Part shown: piece by piece, positions 6,003 to 8,775 of the stretch
How the letters are laid out: the number at the start of each line of letters is the position of its first letter
How positions within the stretch are numbered: the stretch's first letter is position 1
NCBI GenBank assembly: GCA_036443405.1
Contig: JAZFYD010000162.1
Location: forward strand, 1 to 8,775
DNA length: 8,775 nucleotides
DNA from: JAZFYD01 sp036443405
GTDB lineage: Bacteria; Planctomycetota; PLA2
Reading direction: 5' to 3'
Notes under the pieces: model-generated
Told to the model about the DNA's origin: nothing
Databases searched by the model: none
Seen by the model: the letters and a program-made list of their open reading frames with translations, nothing else
Position numbers and translations under genes: made by a program

Positions 6003-6722
6003 ATGCCCGCCGATCTCGAAATGCTCCCGGTCCTCGCGCTCTTTCTGGCGCGCGTCGTGTCCGGATACGCGATCTGCCTCGCGCTGATCGGCCCGCGCAT
6101 CACGGCGGGGTCGTGGCCGCGCGTCAGCCTGTTCGTGATCGCCGGCCTGAGCTTCGCCGCGTTCGCCGCGGGCGCGCACTGGATGTCGCTGGTCGTCGCG
6201 GGCCTCGCGCTGCTCATGGAACGCGCGCGAACGTTTTCCGTGCCGGTACTGTCCAGTACGTGGTGGATGCTGCCCGCGGGCCTCGGCCTTTGGGCCGCGC
6301 ACGAAATCACCTACGCGGGTGGATGGCCGCCCAACGTCGCGGGCCTGGCCGGCGGCATCGCGGCCGGCGGAACGCTCGGCACGATGCTCTTGGGCCACAG
6401 CTACCTCACCGCGCGCGGCCTGAGCTTCAAACCGCTGCAGTTCATGGCGAAGCTGCTGTTCGTGCTCTTGATCGCACGCGCGCTGCACGTCGGCATCGTG
6501 CTCTCCATGGCCGAGCGCCTCGGCGGCGACTGGATCTACATCTCGGCGCGCATCGCGTTTGGGCTGTTCCTGCCGCTGGTGTTCGGCTGGATGGTGCTCC
6601 AGTGCGTGAAGATCGAATCCAACCAGTCCGCGACCGGCATCCTCTACGCGATGACCGCGCTCGTCGGCTGCGGCGAGTTGATCGCCGCGTTCCTGCAAGT
6701 GGAAAGCGGGTTGTTCGTATGA
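6003..6722 (+). CDS. Conserved polytopic membrane protein of unknown function
   Basis: 239 aa and strongly hydrophobic, with about seven or eight membrane segments (roughly 8-30, 41-58, 60-72, 87-105, 111-131, 146-168, 178-201 and 209-232). Two phrases look conserved rather than random: GHSYLTARGLSFKPLQ (131-146), following a glycine-rich helix, and ESNQSATGILYAM (205-217) before the last helix. I recall similar GH-x-YL and QSATGILY motifs in uncharacterised membrane proteins of environmental bacteria, but I cannot name a family with certainty. There is no signal peptide, and the few internal charges include His100, His132 and His162. It begins 27 bases after nth with no obvious Shine-Dalgarno, and its stop overlaps the next gene by 4 bp, so these two products probably act together. 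Confidence 0.8.
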   Translation: MPADLEMLPVLALFLARVVSGYAICLALIGPRITAGSWPRVSLFVIAGLSFAAFAAGAHWMSLVVAGLALLMERARTFSVPVLSSTWWMLPAGLGLWAAHEITYAGGWPPNVAGLAGGIAAGGTLGTMLLGHSYLTARGLSFKPLQFMAKLLFVLLIARALHVGIVLSMAERLGGDWIYISARIAFGLFLPLVFGWMVLQCVKIESNQSATGILYAMTALVGCGELIAAFLQVESGLFV

Positions 6723-7174
6723 GTGTCGAATTCGGCTGCCCGGCTTGCGGGAAGGCCATCGAGGGCGAACCCGGCACCGAGGTGGCGTGCCGCCGCTGCT
6801 CGGCTGCCGCGTCCCTTTCGGCTGTCGCGCCCGACACGGATCTCGCATCGTGTCTCGCTTGCGCGTGTCCCGATCTCTACAAGCACCGCGACTTCAACCA
6901 GAAGCTCGGCATCCTCGTTGTCGTCATCGGTTTCGTGGGTTGGCTCACCACCGGTTCGTTTCTGTGGATGGTCGCGGCAGTGGTCATCGATTACGGGCTC
7001 TATCACTTCCTGCCCGACGTCGTGATCTGCTACCGCTGCAAAGCCCACCACCGCGACTTGCGCGGTATCCCGAAGATCGCACCGTTCGATCTCGAAAAAC
7101 ACGAGCACTACCGTTTCGTGAAGGCGCGGGAAGAGGGCCAGATCCCTCCGAAGCGAGAGCCCAAGGCTGACTGA
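6719..7174 (+). CDS. Zinc-ribbon membrane protein with two CxxC pairs flanking a TM hairpin
   Basis: 151 aa. The N-terminus is a four-cysteine zinc ribbon: C7-x2-C10 (FGCPACGK) and C24-x2-C27 (VACRRCSA). A second cysteine set is split around the membrane region: C45-x2-C48-x-C50 before it and C104-x2-C107 (VICYRCKAHH) after it. Two hydrophobic stretches (about 63-78 and 80-97) form a short hairpin, which would place both halves of the second set on the same face, presumably the cytoplasm, where they could make one zinc site. The tail (RGIPKIAPFDLEKHEHYR and a basic end) is polar. The start is at the ATGA overlap with the preceding membrane gene; AGCGGG (6705-6710) is a weak RBS. The function is unknown; a zinc-dependent partner or assembly factor for the upstream membrane protein is an inference from gene order. 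Confidence 0.82.
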   Translation: MSVEFGCPACGKAIEGEPGTEVACRRCSAAASLSAVAPDTDLASCLACACPDLYKHRDFNQKLGILVVVIGFVGWLTTGSFLWMVAAVVIDYGLYHFLPDVVICYRCKAHHRDLRGIPKIAPFDLEKHEHYRFVKAREEGQIPPKREPKAD

Positions 7175-7190
7175 GCGCCCGCAGCGCGAG

Positions 7191-7208
7191 TGGGCCATAA
7201 TCGGCCCA
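7191..7208 (+). promoter_or_regulatory. Palindrome with -10-like box at the start of the broken lipoprotein gene
   Basis: TGGGCC (7191-7196) and GGCCCA (7203-7208) form a 6-bp inverted repeat around ATAATC. CATAAT (7196-7201) resembles a -10 box only 6 bases before the ATG at 7208, which would give a leaderless or nearly leaderless message. No convincing -35 was found, so this is a suggestion only. Confidence 0.3.
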
Positions 7209-7427
7209 TGCACTACGCGGCGCTTTCTCTGTTCGGTTGCTTCTGTTCTCTCGCGGCGTGCGCGCCGGCCACCGGCCAAGACGCGCGCAGCGAGAGCCCT
7301 CGACCAAAACCGCGGCCGAAGAGTCCTGATCGTCTACGGCGCCGCCCACCGCTACTGCTTCGAACGCGAGCTAAAAAAGCGCAGCGACGTGGATTGGCTC
7401 GACATCCGCGAGTTCCTACCGGAATAG
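7208..7427 (+). pseudogene. Remnant of a lipoprotein gene: signal sequence fused out of frame to a C-terminal fragment
   Basis: From the ATG at 7208 the frame encodes a lipoprotein signal, LSLFGCFCSLAAC followed by APATGQD, with a clear lipobox cysteine. After about 7290 that frame becomes arginine/proline shadow sequence. A different frame then reads like genuine protein: ALDQNRGRRVLIVYGAAHRY (7296-7355), then CFERELKKRSDVDWLDIREF and the end LPE before a TAG at 7425-7427. The RRVLIVYGAAHRY plus ERELKKR pattern looks like the last strand and helix of a larger exported protein; I recall similar ends in secreted hypothetical (TraB/GumN- or DUF5694-like) proteins but cannot confirm it. The simplest explanation is one gene that lost its middle, with a frame change at the junction near 7280-7320. 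A sequencing indel alone would not explain the short length. Confidence 0.5.
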
Positions 7428-7433
7428 CAAGGT

Positions 7434-7465
7434 CGCCGCGCGCGAAGTGCCGCGGCGCGGGTTTT
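7434..7465 (+). terminator. Probable terminator after the lipoprotein remnant
   Basis: CGCCGCG (7434-7440) pairs with CGCGGCG (7451-7457). An alternative stem, CCGCGC (7436-7441) with GCGCGG (7455-7460), abuts GTTTT (7461-7465). It starts 7 bases after the remnant's stop codon, so it may end that transcript or the membrane-protein operon upstream. The T-run is short. Confidence 0.5.
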
Positions 7466-7472
7466 CGGGCGT

Positions 7473-7560
7473 CTGGGGCGTTCGTCAGGCGTCGTTCGCC
7501 GAGGAAGCTGTATTGAGAATACTGCGACGAAAGCGAACGGCGGCTGACGGACGCATCCAG
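7473..7560. repeat. 88-nt long hairpin: 22-nt arms with an internal stem-loop
   Basis: Bases 7478-7499 pair with 7533-7554: 19 Watson-Crick pairs, two G-T wobbles (7482/7550 and 7492/7540) and one G-G mismatch (7489/7543). After a small bulge, CTGG (7473-7476) pairs with CCAG (7557-7560). Inside, GTATT (7510-7514) pairs with AATAC (7518-7522), flanked by GC (7507-7508) pairing with GC (7524-7525) across a T-T mismatch. Both wobbles are T on the left and G on the right, so they pair in a plus-strand RNA but would be A-C in the minus RNA; this favours a plus transcript if it is an RNA. No T-run follows on the plus strand. It could be a small RNA, an mRNA 3' structure, or a MITE-like element. 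Confidence 0.55.
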
Positions 7561-7567
7561 TCGATCG

Positions 7568-7606
7568 AAAAAAATGGGGCCTCCCGTTCGCTCGTCGGAA
7601 GGCCCC
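7568..7606 (-). terminator. Strong intrinsic terminator on the minus strand
   Basis: GGGGCCT (7576-7582) and AGGCCCC (7600-7606) form a 7-bp stem, continued after one mismatch by CCG/CGG (7584-7586 and 7596-7598). On the minus strand the stem is followed by ATTTTTTTCG (seven T from 7574 down to 7568). This is the best terminator signal in the window, yet no clear minus-strand gene precedes it. Confidence 0.82.
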
Positions 7607-7834
7607 GTGGCATTTAAGGCTGTTTCGGTTACGTCCTGAACCTACAGGTACCGGACTTTGCGCTCGCGCTCCGGGCTCGGGCCGTTGCCCTTGTTGCCGC
7701 AGCCGGTTGCAGCCGCCAATTTTCGCTGGTTCCCTATCGGCAAGAGTACCTTCAAGACTGAAGGCAGCCCTCACTGGCGACGGGGAACCAAGCTCCATAA
7801 TCGCACCGATTTGAAACCGCCGCTACTCACCGCG
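7607..7834. other. Gene-poor stretch before padR, with a short minus-strand open frame of doubtful status
   Basis: No plus-strand gene is convincing. On the minus strand, directly upstream of the strong terminator, a frame is open from just after a TGA (7773-7771) to a TAG (7644-7642), 42 codons. It ends KLAAATGCGNKG then NGPSPERERKVRYL, and LAAATGC resembles a lipobox. It has no ATG (only TTG candidates) and no clear signal peptide in front, so it may be the end of a decayed small lipoprotein gene or chance. Confidence 0.35.
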
Positions 7835-7855
7835 GATATAGATTGATGGTATATA
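7811..7855 (+). promoter_or_regulatory. Promoter region of the padR-family gene
   Basis: TTGAAA (7811-7816) is followed 18 bases later by GATATA (7835-7840), a reasonable sigma-70-like pair. A second -10-like TATATA lies at 7850-7855, only 13 bases before the ATG at 7869. The hexamer ATATAG is repeated (7836-7841 and 7851-7856), 15 bp apart, in this local AT-rich island. PadR-type regulators often bind AT-rich repeats at their own promoters, so autoregulation is plausible but unproven. There is no Shine-Dalgarno before the ATG. Confidence 0.5.
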
Positions 7856-7868
7856 GCGCAGTCTTCCC

Positions 7869-8420
7869 ATGTCGATCAAACACGCACTCCTCGGATTGCT
7901 CGCATCAGGCGGTCCGCAACACGGGTACGAACTCAAGATGGCATACGAAACGACCCTCGCCCCCACCGCGTCCCTGAACGTCGGTCCGCTCAATTTCGGG
8001 CAGGTCTACCAAACGCTGGATCGGCTCAAACGCGAAGGGAGCGTCCGCCAGGAGCTGGTGGCGCAAAACGAACGTCCCGACAAAAAGGTCTATTCCATAT
8101 CGCCCGAGGGGCGCCGGCGCCTCAAGACCTGGCTGGCGGAGCCCACGGCCCTGGATCTCGACCAACGCCACCCGCTGTACCTGAAGGTTGCGCTCGCCCG
8201 GCGCGTGCGCGGAACCGACGCGCTGAGCCTCGTGCGCCGGGAGCGCCACGGGTTGGCCGATCGGCTCGAGGAGATCCGCCACGCGCGGCGCCGCGCCCAG
8301 CGCCGGCCGGATGCGGCCGACGCCCGCATGCTGCTGGATCTGTCCGAATTGCGTCTGGAAGCGCTGCACAAGTGGCTCGAGCGCTGCGAGCAGCGGATCC
8401 GCAAGGAAAACGCCGGGTAG
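7869..8420 (+). CDS. PadR-family transcriptional regulator
   Basis: 183 aa. Residues 1-90 are a PadR winged helix: SIKHALLGLLASGGPQHGYEL (the ALLGLL...HGYEL signature), then NFGQVYQTLDRLKREGSV for the recognition-helix region, and KVYSISPEGRRRLKTWL for the wing and following helix. Residues from about 95 to 183 form a helical, highly charged C-terminal domain of the Vir_act_alpha_C type, used for dimerisation (LEEIRHARRRAQ and LRLEALHKWLERCEQRIRKE). The effector is unknown. In the family, PadR proteins are usually repressors of a neighbouring transporter or detoxification gene, but none lies within the window; the next gene, 41 bases downstream and co-oriented, is a metallopeptidase-like protein. 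The start is supported by the family N-terminus and by the promoter immediately upstream. Confidence 0.93.
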   Translation: MSIKHALLGLLASGGPQHGYELKMAYETTLAPTASLNVGPLNFGQVYQTLDRLKREGSVRQELVAQNERPDKKVYSISPEGRRRLKTWLAEPTALDLDQRHPLYLKVALARRVRGTDALSLVRRERHGLADRLEEIRHARRRAQRRPDAADARMLLDLSELRLEALHKWLERCEQRIRKENAG

Positions 8421-8461
8421 CCTGAAGGCTCTGGGGATTGTCCGATCCCTCCGATAAACCG

Positions 8462-8775
8462 ATGCGCGTGACGACCACGGAGTGGGGAACCTTCTTGCAG
8501 GAACGCCTCGGCGTGGACGTCTTGGTGCAGTACGGGCGATCGCGGACCCAGCCGGTCCAAGCCGAGCGGCCGCCGGGACGGGGGTGGCGCCTTCGCCTGC
8601 ACGAGCTGTTTGCCGATGCGCCGCCCGAAATTCGTGAAGCGCTCGCCCGCTGGCTCCGCGTCGGGCGCCGGGCGCGCAAGGCCTGCGACGCCCTTGACGC
8701 GTGGCTCGACATGTCGTTGGCCGCGCTTCCGCCGCCCCGCCCCCGCCGCATTGTCGTCAAGACCGCGGGGGAGAC
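8462..8775 (+). CDS. N-terminal part of a probable SprT/YgjP-like zinc metallopeptidase (runs off window)
   Basis: The frame from the ATG at 8462 stays open through the last base (104 codons visible), so the gene continues outside. It is 41 bases after padR on the same strand. The central part, RLRLHELFADAPPEIREALA followed by RWLRVGRRARKACDALDAWL, matches what I recall of bacterial SprT-like/YgjP-like (DUF45) proteins, in which a 'LH-x-F-x-DAPPEV-x-EALARY' segment precedes the HExxH zinc domain. That catalytic motif would lie beyond the window edge, so the enzymatic assignment is tentative. No clear Shine-Dalgarno is seen, so a slightly different start is possible. Confidence 0.62.
   Translation, partial: MRVTTTEWGTFLQERLGVDVLVQYGRSRTQPVQAERPPGRGWRLRLHELFADAPPEIREALARWLRVGRRARKACDALDAWLDMSLAALPPPRPRRIVVKTAGE

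Noticed and set aside
4758..6848. Minus-strand open frame of 696 codons opposite polX, nth and the membrane-protein genes
   Set aside because: It runs antisense through four convincing plus-strand genes with a His/Arg/Asp-rich shadow composition and no motif.

Overview
The window is high-GC bacterial DNA, probably from an environmental Gram-negative bacterium. The evidence for that is a PEP-CTERM (exosortase-sorted) secreted protein, lipobox-type signal sequences, GC-rich codon use with C or G at most third positions, and a tRNA gene with encoded CCA. The phylum cannot be fixed from the sequence alone.

Layout. (1) Bases 1-1327 look like the edge of a mobile or accessory element: the C-terminal part of an ArdC-type antirestriction/zincin protein overlaps the start of a small serine recombinase by 4 bp. 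(2) A monocistronic PEP-CTERM protein (1479-2495) follows and is closed by a clear intrinsic terminator. (3) About 1 kb (2554-3533) has no convincing gene but holds a nested inverted repeat and two pairs of tandem 14-bp direct repeats. (4) A complete tRNA-Lys(CUU) unit lies on the minus strand, with a near-consensus promoter and an intrinsic terminator. (5) A plus-strand block follows: a PolX-like protein and endonuclease III overlap by 4 bp; then, 27 bp later, a polytopic membrane protein and a zinc-ribbon membrane protein also overlap by 4 bp. (6) Bases 7191-7868 hold a broken lipoprotein gene (signal sequence joined out of frame to a plausible C-terminus), a large 88-nt hairpin and two terminators, one of which serves the minus strand. 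(7) A PadR-family regulator is followed by the start of a gene that runs off the window and resembles the N-terminus of SprT/YgjP-like metallopeptidases.

Functionally, the strongest story is the polX-nth pair. The PolX protein keeps every metal-binding residue I can recognise in its PHP nuclease domain, but all three polymerase carboxylates are replaced. It therefore reads as a nuclease coupled to a DNA glycosylase/AP lyase, a probable base-excision-repair end-processing cassette. No complete defence system or CRISPR array is visible. ArdC and the recombinase are the only accessory-type genes, and their element extends off the left edge.
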